DNA of 64,000 nt, taken from Isoetes taiwanensis (taxonomy: Eukaryota; Streptophyta; Lycopodiopsida; Isoetales; Isoetaceae). A program made the position numbers and the translations under genes. Under the pieces are notes generated by a model that was not told where the DNA came from, searched no databases, and worked only from the letters and a program-made list of their open reading frames with translations. Each line of letters starts with the position of its first letter. Position 1 is the stretch's first letter. The stretch spans positions 496,001-560,000 of the forward strand of contig JAJEKV010000131.1 of NCBI GenBank assembly GCA_021234155.1, in the 5' to 3' direction. Positions 11,532-23,699 of this stretch are shown in pieces.

Positions 11532-12720
11532 CTACTCATATAATGAAGTTACAACAGGAGACAAACAATCTTTTACTTTCTTAAACTCTTCTCTTCGTTT
11601 CCCAATATTTTCTCCATTTACTAGGAACTTAAAATAGCTTAGATCTCCTTCTAGTTCCATCCTTCGTCGAACATTAAATAAGGTCCATTCAGCTTCAACT
11701 TCTATTGTTTTAAACAAAAGACCATTCATTTGAATAGGCAGACATACCACTTCTGAATGTGTCCCATCGTCCTTGATCAAGAGGAACCCACCTAAACTTC
11801 TGGCCTTCTAAAACCATGCGCCATCTTCTATACTTGAAAGTAAGGTAAAGATTGTCTTCTTAAATAGTACCTGAACCGCAATGTATTGCAACCGATCTTG
11901 CATTAAATGATATGCACCTTTGTCATGAAGCCTAGACCTCCACTTCTTAGGAAGTAGCGTATCTAATATCTCATCAGATATATTTGATATTGTTAGCATT
12001 TTGGGTGTCTTCTTCACGGAAGTTACTGAGCTGAATAAGGAAACAAAAGTGTCAATTGCCATGTCAACTTTTACATGGCCACATACACCAGATCGCTCTT
12101 TCAAAGCAGCATGAATCTCGGTCCACAACTTCTTTTGTGATAACAGCAATATCGTAGAATGGTTTGGTAGAGAAACCATTTCAGCAAGGTTAAAAAGGAG
12201 GATTTCAACTATCTTTTTAAGCTTCAGATAGAAAATGTGCTTCTAGAACCAAATTGATTTATTGCCAACTCAATTGAGTTCTCGCCTTCAAAAATGATAG
12301 AACCAAGATCAAAATGGAAAGCATGAAATACACTTGTTATGCATTCAACACTTATCAAGTCTTCTTGGTCTGATAGGCACAACCCTGTAGCAAATAAGTA
12401 AGGAAACAATGGAATTAGCAAAGGCCCGAGAAACGTACTAAGGAAAATACTTAAGCAATATTTGGTTCAATACAACAAAAATAAATAAATAAGACTAGAA
12501 AAGAACTTACAGTTCGGTTGCATCTTTGGAAGTCCATGTATTCTAACATTCTTGTACTTTGTTAAATCACAAGGGCCGGTAAAAAGATGTTGAACTAGTT
12601 TTTGGACATATCTCCCATCTTTCTTTGAATTTGCTTAACCTTGCCTTTCCAATGAGCCTTCACATCATTCAATCGGGATCTTTTAATTCTAAAAAGAACC
12701 CCTCAACGATGGTGCATTGT
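11532..12720 (-). pseudogene. Broken multi-exon gene of unknown family
   Basis: Minus-strand pieces connect into one protein. One segment holds YKNVRIHGLPKMQPN and ends at a splice-like GTAAG near 12510. An exon begins after TTTGCTACAG near 12374 (LCLSDQEDLISVECITSVF, then FHFDLGSIIFEGENSIELA). It continues, after a frameshift near 12240, through 12240-11808 (KKLWTEIHAALKER, then ISDEILDTLLPKKW) and, past one in-frame TAG near 11808, to 11532 (WTLFNVRRRMELEGDL, then YFKFLVNGENIGKRREEF). The final part has a ubiquitin-like feel, but this is only an impression. I do not recognise the family. One or more frameshifts and a stop suggest a decayed gene. Confidence 0.4.
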
Positions 12721-13500
12721 AACAAATGTACCAACATACACCGGTTATAGGTGCGCATCGGGGCCTCTTAATGACAACGATGTAATCATTTCTTCCATTG
12801 CAATGCAAATAATAATAATATAGCAACATTAGGGCAAAAATAGATTATCTTATGTCAATAAGAGAGATTACAATGACTGAACAGCAGACAAGCTTTCTTT
12901 CCTTTTAGCAATAGGGCATAGCAATGGTCAGAGGCTTTGAAAAAGGAAAAGATACATAGATGCATTAAATAAGCATGTGAGTAGATACATAAAAGGAAAA
13001 GCTATAGATGCATTAAATAAGCATGCAACAGCCATGCAATCCAAGTAAAAAACCTTTGAAAAGATGTCATCTCCAGCTACATCGCATTGTTGTTGCCTTG
13101 CAAAATCATACCATGGCAGCAACAAACACGTAAACAAAGTAGCTAAACCTGTACGAAAAATGAGACCAATATAATAAGGAATCAAGAATGCATGATATCA
13201 ATTTGCAGGAAACAGAATTCAATGAGTAGGGTTTTTCTTAATTTCTTAATACTTGCAAGAAATATCTGGTTTACATGAGTCACATCTTGCTTAAAGCTTA
13301 AAGTAGACACATGATTCAAATCCTTATATGAACATAGACCATATTAACAGAAAAAGTAATGAAAGAAAACAGTCCGTCTCCTAACTAGATGATTCTTCTA
13401 TTATGTATGATATGACGAGACGAATCTCAGATGACCGATGAGCAGGAGAAAGACAAGGCTGAGCTAAACTAAATTGGAATGGGAATGATTGACTCTCTAG
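12721..13500. other. Intergenic, AT-rich, no gene seen
   Basis: A short tandem-like pair (AGATGCATTAAATAAGCATG) occurs at about 12960 and 13005. No coding evidence. GC content jumps at about 13,500, where the LINE begins. Confidence 0.4.
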
Positions 13501-13539
13501 GGTTTACAATCTCTCTCTAGACCCAAAACCCCCAAACCC

Positions 13540-13990
13540 CCAAAAGGCGCTCCACCCGCCTTTCCGAGCCCCCAAACTGGATTCTAAGCACTCTTGAGGC
13601 AGCCAGAGACCCCTCAGACTTTGGAGCCCTCAAAACCCCCACACCTGCGGTAGTTGGCATGCAATAATTGTGAGTGATGTTCTATTCTAATCTATGAGAA
13701 GCAGTGGCAGTAGATTAGAGCAGTGGCATGTTAAATGGTGTCGTGTTGTACAAAGCTTTGGAAAGACCTATGAGAAGCGTTGGCGGAGGTCAAAGTCAAA
13801 GTCAAAGGTGGTGGGCACCCCTACCCGGTGTTGCTAGGCTCGCTAAAACGCAAGACCACCCCTGCCCACCACTTAGGGTTTCCGTTGACTAGCCCAAAAG
13901 GTGCTCTGCCCGCGTTCTTGAGTCCCCAAATTCAATTCTAGGCACCCTTTCCGCGACCCGAGACCCCTCAAACTTTGGGAGTCATGGCCA
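13540..13990 (+). repeat. Two 5' UTR monomers of the LINE
   Basis: A segment of about 95 bp starting CCCAAAAGGCGCTCCACCCG (13,539) and ending near AGACCCCTCAGACTTTGG recurs at about 13,893 as CCCAAAAGGTGCTCTGCCCG, ending near AGACCCCTCAAACTTTGGG. The period is about 350 bp. Repeated 5' monomers act as promoters in several LINE families; that role here is inference. Confidence 0.55.
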
Positions 13991-15654
13991 CGGAAGATGG
14001 GCGGCCTGGGAAACCTTAAGGCGAGGGGCCCGCCCGCACAAACGGTCCCGTCGGCCATCATGGGCGGGGGAGAATCATCCTCCATGAAGAAGGAGGCTCT
14101 GGGCTAAGGCTAAGGCCCCTCAACCGAGAAAATTCCCGGCCTGGAAGGGATTAATTGCTCGCAACCACATAGGAACGCCTGCCTGGCCAGAGAATTGGAG
14201 CCACGCCAAAGCGGGAATGGAGGCTAACAAAGGCTCGTGTGAGGCTAACAAAGGCCCGCATGGCCGGCATGGCGCTGGAGATGGAGTCCTCGGCATCCCA
14301 TGTGCTCAAAAGGCAAATGGGGTCGAGAAGAACCGTGATCCTGAGCTTGAGACCCGCCGCCGCATGTGGAAGATGGCCTTGGCCTTGCACACTTCGGCGG
14401 CAAGGCAGCCGGCGGTCGTCGCCGACATGCGGGCGCCCCTAGACTACTGTGTTCATCACTCACAGACACCATGACCACCCGGGAAGGGCGCACAATGCGA
14501 GGAGGCGATAGATCACGGCGTAAGCCCGGTCGGTAGGCGGCCACCACCATAACGCAGAGCCACGGTGCTCTTATGAGCGGCCGGAACCACCGGCACTGGG
14601 ATCTTGAGTAAGATGTCGGAGCGAGCAAGCCGGCCCTCGGCCCGTGTCTTTGGGGAGCTTGAGCATCGCTACTCGGGCACGGAGCTCCGGGGTTGCGGGC
14701 AACCACCATCCACCGAATGAGCAGGGTCTCTCCCCTCACACAGGGTTCATAGTCTCGGCTCTGTGATGCAGGCGAGGAGATATGTGAGCGGCGAGCTACT
14801 GTAGAAGGCTCATGCTCCCAGGCTTCATAGGGCAGGCAGCTCGGTAGCTATCACTTCCTGACCTCCACTTGGCCGGCGCAGCCCCGCTGCAAGCCGCCTC
14901 TCTCCGGCCACTCCACGCCATCCCCGGCCACACTCCGGGCCACTCCACGCCATCCCAGCCACCACCACCACCCCCCCACGAGACCCCTACCTTCGCCCAC
15001 CTTGGGACCCGCGGCCGCCCGAAAACTCCGGAGCGCAGGCGGAGAGGCCACAATCGTAGTTCGGGAGGCATGCCGTATCAACGAGGAGAGTCGCCACAAC
15101 ATCCAAACACAATTTCTCGATCGGATGACATTCCCCGGCGATTCACATTTCTCGAAAGGCGGCATGGGGCCTCGCCGCGGACCGTGGCGCATTGTCATAT
15201 TCACGGTTCGATGCACAAAGCGTGATGCCATATTGCGCCAGGCTGGATGTTGAAGGGGACATCCCCGTGCGTGGGGAAAGGGACCTCACACCCCGTCTTG
15301 TGAGGCACGCAGTAGGCGGGGAGCTTGTCGCGGTCGAGGCATTCGCCAAACGAGGGGGTGCCGCAGATTGGTTCGAGGGATGCACATTTTAAACGACAGC
15401 CATATCGCCGCAGCTGCGAACCGCCCGAGCCCCAACCCACGGTACCTGTGCCCTAGCACTACGCTTCTACTACCCACGGCCCCCTTCTCCTGCTCCTACT
15501 CCCCTTCCCTCATGGCCCACACCCTCTCGGCCACATCTTTTGCCCCTCGCTCCATCTACTTCTCCCACTCGACCTCACTTCAGGTCCTCCCCAATGACTT
15601 CGAGCTGCGCATACCATCCCACCTGGCGACAAATAGGAATTGTGCCTCGGGGTG

Positions 15655-16440
15655 GTCTCATGGAATTGTCGAGGCTTCCCTTGGCGAGAAGGGGCGATCT
15701 GAACTTTCAGTGGCAGCGGTATGGATCTCATCTTCCTCATGGAACATGGGAGCATCTTTGAGCCTGAGCTACTGATTTGTGGGATTTACCAACATTTCTC
15801 GGTCTTCAATAAATCACGAGGGGCCGGCGGGGTCATGGTGGCTTGCTACTCTGGACAACCTTAGCACGGTTACCCTCGGAAAATGACGGGAACTGTGCGG
15901 TACTACGGGTTAGATGCGCATAATACGGTGGCAACCCTCTTTTTCTGGCGCTGTTATTTCCCCTCGCAGACGGCACCTTCTATCGCAGCCACCCGTCACG
16001 GATAGGATGGACCCGTGTATGTCGATCTATATGATGACATCTGGCGCGCATCGCTAGCTGGGTAGGGTCGAGTCCTTCTTGGAGATTTCAATGCAGGGCG
16101 GGGGAGTAGAGCAGCCCATGTGACTTGACCCCCTCGGCCGACGATGTCCTGCGGCCTACGCCCAGAAGTAGCGGCCGCCACGGGTCGGATGACAGCCAGT
16201 CACTTCGCTTTGTGCATGATTTGCTCTGCTATGTGGCATTTTTGACTTGATAATTTGCAATGGCCTTTCCGAAGGGCCGATTCTACGCAAGTGCACATGC
16301 ATGAGACAATCGTGGGGGAGGGTCTAGTGTGGTGGACTATGTGCTTGTAGTTGCATGAAGATATGCATCTCATCGGGCCGCTTCCGTTTAGGGTGGGCAC
16401 GCGACCCGGGATGAGGAGGTCGACTCGGATCACCTCCCAC
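15655..16440 (+). pseudogene. LINE ORF2 endonuclease domain (broken)
   Basis: Apurinic-endonuclease-like domain spread over three frames: an N-terminal TWNCRGFPW-type start near 15,660, DLIFLMEHGS near 15,725, an arginine/glycine GAGGVMVACY motif near 15,820, the diagnostic VLLGDFNAGRGS near 16,080, and the CMRQSWG then VVDYVLV segment at 16,295-16,350. These match the order of the L1-type endonuclease, which nicks target DNA. Many frameshifts rule out activity. Confidence 0.7.
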
Positions 16441-17017
16441 TTTATTTGACCTGGTTTGGCGAAACTTGAGAACCCCCACTATGCCCGCCCCCTCGCCCCT
16501 CGGTTGAGACTCGATTATGAGCGTGCAGAGGACTACGCCGAGATGCTCATGGATCCCTCAAGAATTACAGGACCTCCACACTAGAGCAAGCAGACCGATT
16601 CAGCCGACTAATGCACGGATGCGGCCGGACAAAGCTTTAAGGCACCGCCGGCCCGGTCAGGGTCAACAACATTCCTCGTAACCCATGGTTTGATGCGATC
16701 GAAGAACGCAAGCGGCAGCCCGCTCACATTCTGATCCAGTACCCGCCAGGCCACCACACGCATCGCCCATCCAAGGGACACAAAGGCGCGGTACCTTGCC
16801 AAGCATCGAGGGGAGATGTTGGCCTGGCCGACACTCATCCTCGAACTTTGGCCAGAGTGCTTCAAGGCCGTGACCTACGGGACATCACACCCAAAGGGAA
16901 CAATACTTGCGCTACTCTATGACGCCAGAGGACGCGACGCCCATACCCCCACGTGATGGCCCCCCATTGGTTCTCGTGGACGAGGATGTTGAGGAGGGCT
17001 CACATAACGGCTAGCTA

Positions 17018-17760
17018 ATGGGAAGGCAAACGGCCTCCGATGGTATGCGTGTCGAAGTTACTCAAGTGGGGGTGAGGGCGCTTGTGCCGGTCCTCACTAC
17101 CCCGCTTCAACGTGAGCATTGCGTAGGAGGGTTTCCCGGACAATGGACCATAAGCGTGGTTGTTCCCATTCATAAGGCGCTGGGCGACCCACACCGTCCG
17201 GCCAATTACCGGACGATCATGGTCGGGCTCAAAGATTTGCCAAACCGCTATCGGGTATTCTCGAAAAGCAGACCACCGGGCCGGGCGTAGGTAAATGTGC
17301 GAGCCTCACACAAAGGGCTTTTCTGACCCGCCACTCAACCATTGACCATATCTTTACGCCGCGGTAATCGATTGAAGACCCGGCGGCCAAATCATCACCG
17401 GACTTGTATTGCCGCTTTGTGGACTTCGCAAAGGCTTTTGATACGGTCCCCTGGAAAGTAAGGCGGCGATCAAGGCCAATCGGGGCTCCGCTGCACGCGC
17501 GCAATGCCATATCACAGTTGTATGAGAGTTGTTTTGGCGGATGCGATGCCGGCCGGCCAAGCATTCACCAAGAGTATCCGAGTCCCAAGGGGTTGCCCCC
17601 CTCGCCAACACTTTTGGCCTCTACATTGATCGCCCCCCCGCTTATCGAGCATGGGGATGGCATACGCCTTTTGCACCAGGTCATCCGCCAGCCATCTATG
17701 TGGACGATGTTGGCGCTGGCCCACCACACCCCGTATCTATAGCTCACCCGGATGCCCTAG
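17018..17760 (+). pseudogene. LINE reverse transcriptase domain (broken)
   Basis: RT motifs in order: GGFPGQWTISVVVPIHKALG and PANYRTIMVG (17,130-17,225), a HSTIDHIFTPR-type RT2-3 segment (17,330), YCRFVDFAKAFDTVPWK (17,407-17,457), and the catalytic YVDD at 17,697-17,708. Downstream, the thumb-like segment (17,760-18,100) includes ASPRLTYR and KELYDWGH. Several indels separate the motifs. The order and wording are those of L1-like elements. Confidence 0.8.
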
Positions 17761-18589
17761 ACACATTTTGTCGCTACGACATGCGTATCAATCCGCCAAG
17801 ACCAGTGGTGGTTCTCATATCCTCTTCATCGCCACCCCATGCCTCCCCGCGACTCACATATCGGGACGACAAATGGGCGCCACCCACCTACAAGGTACCT
17901 AGGGGTGGAGTTCCCTCCTCGCTTCTGGGCTGGAGGCGCCTATCCGGCTTCTGTGTGATAAAAAGCCGGAAAGCGCTTATGCCATGCAATAACGTCACCA
18001 AAGAGCTATATGATTGGGGCCATCGGTCACATTCGCTCCGGCCGGTTTCAGCCTCGGTCTCTTCAGACGGGTCGGGGTTTGGGGCCCCGGCCGCTCTTTG
18101 ACACTGAATGACTTGGAGCAGGTCTGGCGATGGCATTTTGGCACGCACTTGGGGTGAAACCTTCATCCCCTATCGATTCTGCTGCAGAAACCTGGATTCT
18201 TGCCGCCGGCGCCGGCAGCCCTTGATAGACACATCGCCTATTTTTCGTAGTGGTTACTATGGGTGATTCCCGCACTGGGCTTTCACACCGTGGCCATGAG
18301 TCCGCAGGCCCGGCTTAGGCCCGTTGGAGGGGTAAGAGAGATCGATTCGCCAGATGGAACGTCGCAGAGCACGATGCGCATACCGGGCGCCAGCCACGAT
18401 CGTGACAACCTGCTGGAGTACCCTAGATGCTTGTTTCCTTGGCAAGCTCTGGGGACCCCATTGCTCTAGAGCAGTCCAAAATGGCCCATTACAAGGGAGC
18501 ACATCAACCCCATGTTAGCCCGGGCCCACAGCTCTACCTGGTTCCCAAATGCCTCAAAAAAGCCGCGGACTCATTGCCTCCATTCAAGA

Positions 18590-18760
18590 CAGTGCCCACC
18601 ATCTTCGCCGAGGCAGGCAAGTGGGATTGGGGAGCCCCGCCAGACAGCTCTGGCCGGTCTTTGCCAAACGGTGCCATTGAGGATGAGTCTCACACTTTCC
18701 GAGTTGCCCAAATTGCTCCGGATCCGCCGAATACGCCCCTTAGTAATGGCCGGACGTGCC
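18590..18760 (+). pseudogene. LINE C-terminal CCHC-like region (broken)
   Basis: An NGAIEDESHTF segment at about 18,669-18,701 matches the better-preserved CQCCHQGAIEDECHALQICP of the minus-strand copy near 53,040 and the RFCLCCHQGAIEDECHTLQC of the copy near 61,370. It is a zinc-binding C-terminus of the ORF2 protein. Here one cysteine pair is lost to frame changes. Confidence 0.6.
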
Positions 18761-18946
18761 CTTGCATTTGCCGATGAACACACCGCCGACGTGCCACCGG
18801 GGTCATACATCCAGGGAGGTACCGGACCTTGCGGAGGTCACCTTTGCCCCGCTTTGGTCGTCCGGTGACTAGGCACTACGGGGTGGTGCATGACCAGATA
18901 TATTGGGATGTTTTCATTTTATATGATTAGCACGGTTTGTCGGGCC

Positions 18947-19013
18947 GATTGCTGCCACGGTTTTTCCCTCGAAAACCCTTCGGGGCGGGGGTTTTTTAAT
19001 CCGGGCAGTAATC
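18947..19013 (+). ncRNA. Conserved LINE 3' UTR hairpin
   Basis: Outer arms GATTGCTGCC (18,947-18,956) and GGCAGTAATC (19,004-19,013) pair with one wobble. Inner arms AAAACCC (18,972-18,978) and GGGTTTT (18,989-18,995) close over a CTTCGGGG-type loop. Equivalent two-stem folds occur in the copies at 46,088-46,151 and about 52,771-52,825. In stringent LINEs such a fold recruits the element's own reverse transcriptase; that role here is inference. Confidence 0.5.
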
Positions 19014-19098
19014 CGCTTGCTGCGTTTTTGTATTGGGTCCCATAGACCGATTGGTCTCCGTGGACGATAAAAGTACCTTCCTTCCTTCCTTCCTTCCT

Positions 19099-20485
19099 AT
19101 CTTCTAAATATCTTCCACATAAATTTGATGGGTATCTGGAACAAACAAAATAATGAATATGAGAAACAATAGAATCAAAACTTATTGCACAACCTTAAAA
19201 CCCTAAACCTGTATAAATTTTTGCATATAAATCATGTGGCAAGCATCCCTAGATCTCTGCTGCAATGATTCTAGAAACAAATGCAAGAAACAGTCAAAGC
19301 AATATTTATTTCTACATTTACTTGTGATCTTACATGTTCATAGGTACATGGGAGAAAGTCAGGTGCTCCAGTATGCTCCCGAACATGTTTAAATCTTCCA
19401 GCATTAGATATCAAAATGCTTCTTGATCTCGGTAAACTTCTGAAGCGCTTCCAGTGAATGGATTCAAAATGCTTCTCCGTCTGGTCTGGGCGATCTTGTG
19501 AAGAGCTTCCAGTAAATGGGAGGGAGGGAAAATTTGTGCGAGGGGAGGGAAAAAATCGAGGGAAAAGTTTTTCTGGTAATTTGTTTGTTTCTTTCGTTTG
19601 TCTCTTCCCATTTCGTAGAAGAAAAAACAAAAGGATTAGGGCAGGTCGGGCAGCTCAGGGTAGGGCAGCATAAAAAGCTAGGACCAGTCACGCCATGCCA
19701 CGTCAAAATTTATAACCGCTTCTGTCAAGTTCTTTATTTTGATTGGCCAAGCAATTTCCTAGTTGGCAAATCTCAAAAGACCTTTTATAACCCCAAAAAA
19801 TTTCTAATGGGAAGTTATTTTGAAAAGGAAAATAGAACATTGTAAAGGCCATAAAGCATAATCATTTGGTCATTGATCTGTTTATTTTAGAGGCTTTGCT
19901 TGGTAGTAATGTGAAGGTAATTTCCTCCTATGTCTATTGTGTTGGTGAATACATGGTTCGGACCTACTTGCTTTAATCACCTTCCATAGTAGTGGGCAAG
20001 TGGTGAGGTAATTATCGGATCGTGTGCTTTTGTCTTTCACAGCCTACAAGTGTGGCTATAGAAACCACACTGCGCCACTAAGGAATCTGAATTGAGCCAT
20101 ATACGGGGAGGTATACTCCATGTTGTGAGTCAGCAAAGCATCTATGTGGGCAGGTATACTACATGTTGGGGGGCAACAACATTCCTTATACAACAAGTAT
20201 GAAACTATGCTACATTTGAATATTGATGGCGTACCAATTTTAATATAAACAATGGTCGTTGCTGTAGATTTATTTAAATTGACTAAAGCCTGAGATGGGC
20301 CTATACACCACACGTTGTATGTCCAAGGAGCAAAGAATGTTCATGAGCAGACATGGCATTCTTTTATGGTGCATATAATAATTTTGTCATGGCATTCTTT
20401 TATGGTGCATATAATAATTTTGTTATGTATCCCGTTGACCAGGATTACAATTAATATGGCCAATTATCATTGTGATCAATCAGAT
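19099..20485. other. Upstream region of the CASP-like gene
   Basis: No gene is supported. The unit GGCATTCTTTTATGGTGCAT followed by ATAATAATTTTGT is tandemly duplicated at about 20,353-20,422. This is just upstream of the CASP-like start codon and may overlap its promoter or leader. The region also contains frames with no family signature. Confidence 0.4.
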
Positions 20486-20489
20486 CGAG

Positions 20490-21158
20490 ATGCCCAATTG
20501 TTGTCAGCCATCGCAAGCAAAAACTATTTGTACCAGTATCTTAAATTTGGTGCTCAGAGGCCTTGGCTTTTTGTTCAGCCTCGTTGCTTTTTCCCTCATG
20601 ATTGGAAACAATAAATCCACAATTTTTACATACAGATCCATCATTTCCTTCAAGTAAGCATAAAACCCACATAGAAATAACTAGTTTAAATTATATTGAA
20701 GAGCTTTGCTTCTGATCCTGTGTCTGCCATACTTGTTCAGGTATCTAGCTATGGCAAATATCGTTTCTTGCATATACTCGTTTTTGCAAGGACTTTGCAT
20801 AGGTATCCGCCTAGGGAATACAGAAGAAATTAAGTTGTTTAAATCTCCTCTTGTGGAATATGTGAGCTTTTCAGGAGATCAGGTAGGATCTGTGGCTTTA
20901 TATTCATATTCTGATATTAGGTGAATAATTTTTTAAGTGAAATTGTGGCAGATTATGGCTTATCTTCTCATGTCGTGTTCTTCAAGTGCTGCTTTAAGCA
21001 TACCAGCTGCAAAAGACGGATGTATATGTGGGGAATTTTGTATTCAAGCAGCTGCATCTATAAGCTTGAGCTTTTCTGCATTCGGAGTATTATGTTGCAG
21101 CTCTCTTCTATCCCTATATTTTCTCTCGGGATATTATGTTGCTAAAGGAAGAAGGTGA
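20490..21158 (+). CDS. CASP-like membrane protein (CASPL), three exons
   Basis: Exons 20,490-20,653, 20,741-20,882 and 20,952-21,158 join in phase, with GT-AG introns of 87 and 69 bp, to give 170 residues. CASP and CASP-like proteins are four-helix plasma-membrane scaffolds; true CASPs organise the Casparian strip. Family hallmarks: the first helix has the conserved Arg (LVLRGLGFLFSLVAFSLM, Arg23), the second reads YLAMANIVSCIYSFLQ, the third begins with the conserved Asp (SGDQ joined to IMAYLLMSCSSSAALS, Asp101), and the fourth is hydrophobic, ending GYYVAKGRR. ATG 20,490 is the only ATG in the open frame before the first helix. Length is normal and no damage is seen. Which CASPL subgroup it belongs to cannot be fixed by eye. 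Confidence 0.9.
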
Positions 21159-23600
21159 AAAAAAACTGAAAAAAGCTGGAAAAAAAAGGATGAAGAAACG
21201 GAAACAGGCTGAAGAAAAACTGCAAACTTAATTCTCTTCTCTTTTCTTTTCTTTTTGTGTTTTACTTTGTGCAACAACGACACCTTCCTTTGTCGGTAAG
21301 TTTTTTCCTGTGTCTTATTTTTATAAAATGAGGTCTTCCATATATGATCGATTGCTGGAATTGGAGTTGTATATCATCTTTTCTGCCTTCTATTTCTTCT
21401 ATTAAGATAGATGGATAATATTATTTTTACGTCGCGCCACATTGGAGGTTGCTAGCATTGCTAATGCCCATCCCATGCCCAGGCATCAGGCATGTTTGTA
21501 GAAATACAAACAACTTATTTATCAGGCTATGCTATACACCATGGACTTGAACTTCATTAGTACGCAACCTTCGTGTTTGGCCTATTCCATCTATATAGAA
21601 ATATTACAAACCTTTCTTCCAACATTATTTTAGTAGTTCCAAACTCTAAGCTAGCATGTCTAAAATATTGGATCAAGCCATACTATCATTCCATGCTCTT
21701 ATTCCCTTCTTGTATAATTACGAAATGATGTTGTGCCAAATGATGCACATGAACGATGCGTATGCAGAGATTAATAGCAGCAAATTGTGATCGACATAAT
21801 CCCTGATTTACGATTATACAATAACAAGAAGGGATATACATTTCCAAAGACCAATATGAAATTTAACATTTTTTTTTAGAATTTGAACATAATCCTTATT
21901 CTATTTTTTGCTTCAGCCAATTGTCATCTTATCCGCCTTTTTGCCTCCTTAAAACAAATGTAGCATGTGAAAAAGGCAAAAAACCAACTATTGTTTGCAA
22001 TTGTTACATTCAATCCAAAGCTTGGCATTTTAGTTGTTCTAGTCACTTTGTGTATGAGGATATTGTGCTATCAAATTCATGTATGGAGGAATCTTAAGAT
22101 TTTGAGGCAAGTCCAAAACTTGCCTAGTTGATTTGCTCAGTAATGGATTTTGTGCTAGTAATGGTCTCGCTGCTCATGTTTCTTTGAATGCATAATTAAC
22201 AGCCTTCTATATACATCGGCATTGTCCATGTTATCCATGGCAGATACAACAACTTCTTTCTCTTTGTGACAACACTGCTAGATCAAAGCATTCAGAAACA
22301 TAACGGGTTTGGCTTTGTGACCGTTGGATGCTCATTTCAAGCCATTTTGGCCATCATTAGAAATGCCGAAAACCACCATATATTTTCGCCTAATTTTATT
22401 TTTCTATTTTTCGAAAGGTTTTGGTTCATTTCAAGCCATTTTGGCCATCAATTTTTTCTCGGTTAACAATACAGGGCTTTTGTAAAGGTTATGGAAGGGA
22501 AATTGTATCTTATATGTATGTATTCAGATGTATATCTATTCTCGCCTACCACTGGATGCTCTGTACGAATATCAGCAAAAATAAGATTATTTTTTTTTTT
22601 CCTTTTTTTTTTTTTGGGTTCCAATGGCTTAATGTGGAGTATTTATATAACATCTATTCATACAAGAAATTTATCGGTGGCGCCAAGTCTGCCACAAACA
22701 TTTCTATCTATCTACCTATCTACCTACCTATATACCTACCTGCCTACTAATTCATTGGATTGAACTCACTATCCAACATTTGATAATGCAATTAGGACCC
22801 TCCACCATAAACATTCCTTCTAGACTTTCTTAGGTTTAAGGTTCCCCTATATTATCATAAACAATATTCCCAAAATCTATCAAGATTCTCTTGGAAAGGT
22901 CAAACGTGAGAAAATGAGGGGCAACATAATCCTTTGACATTGAAGAAGCTACACATTTATCGCACACTTAAAGGGGTTTAACCGTCATAGTAGGGCCAAT
23001 ATGATATTTTTAATGTTTGTTGCATATGAAAAAGTAAGATTCTAGCATTGTAGAGTGAGATGTATTCTACATATACTGTTCTTTGAAAGACCCAAAGATT
23101 TTTACATTAACGGTATATTATTTCTACATGTGCAAGTAGACATGTATGTAAAAGCGATTTGGACTTCTATTATATGATGTCATATTCTTAGGATATTGAT
23201 GTGCATATGTATGATTGAATGAGGTGAGCATGAGAAATCGCAAGGACCCATCTCCGTGTAATATGTGCATCACATATACAAAGTGGTGATTTAAGACTTC
23301 ATGCCATGCAACATCTTAGCTTAAAAATTCTCATGAAAATCGCACGACATTGTTAACTTAAACTTCTTTTTAACAAAGTCTTCGAAAAGTAATACTCATT
23401 TGGAATTATCAACCTTATGTGGAGCACAAATGAAGAGTTGGAGCAAATTGGTGGAGACGAGAGTTCTAATATTGCTCCATCTATTATGTTGTTCCCAGTT
23501 GGATGATGGATTATATGCTTATAAAACATTCTGGGTTACGTGGTCTTCATCTAAACATATGTAATTGAGTTTCTAATTTTTCTTTTTTCTTTTTTCGTGT
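21159..23600. other. Gene-free AT-rich stretch
   Basis: Contains the 3' flank of the CASP-like gene, a poly-T/poly-C tract near 22,590-22,615 and a CTAC/CTAT microsatellite at about 22,705-22,748. The phrase CATTTCAAGCCATTTTGGCCATCA is duplicated at 22,332 and 22,427. No coding evidence. Confidence 0.4.
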
Positions 23601-23699
23601 TCTCCGCCGCAATCTAAATGAAGGTTGGGGAGCCACATTTGTAGGTAAATAGCTCCCACTTCCATAGCTGGGCTGGCATTCAAGAAACCTATGCTGCTG

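Larger units (their letters stand above)
13500..19098 (+). mobile_element. GC-rich LINE (non-LTR retrotransposon), heavily mutated
   Basis: About 5.6 kb with GC content far above its flanks. In order it has two 5' monomers, an unassigned ORF1-like region (14.1-15.6 kb, no family recognised, all frames broken), an AP-type endonuclease, a reverse transcriptase, a C-terminal zinc-binding region and a structured 3' UTR. It ends in a (CTTC)n tail at about 19,077-19,098. Frameshifts and stops occur throughout, so it is dead. Three further copies of the 3' part are in this window: 46,080 (-), 52,690 (-) and 61,290-62,280 (+). Their tails, where visible, are different short tandem repeats, which suggests slippage at the 3' end on integration. 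Confidence 0.8.

Noticed and set aside
12928-13185. Minus-strand hydrophobic ORF as a small membrane protein
   Set aside because: It is built over a duplicated AT-rich phrase (AGATGCATTAAATAAGCATG) and shows no conserved pattern.
14217-15775. Many overlapping open frames on both strands in the GC-rich block
   Set aside because: High GC lowers stop frequency; none shows family motifs, and the region is the broken 5' half of a LINE.
22540-22763. Hydrophobic ORFs rich in Phe and Tyr
   Set aside because: They are translations of a poly-T tract and a CTAC/CTAT microsatellite.
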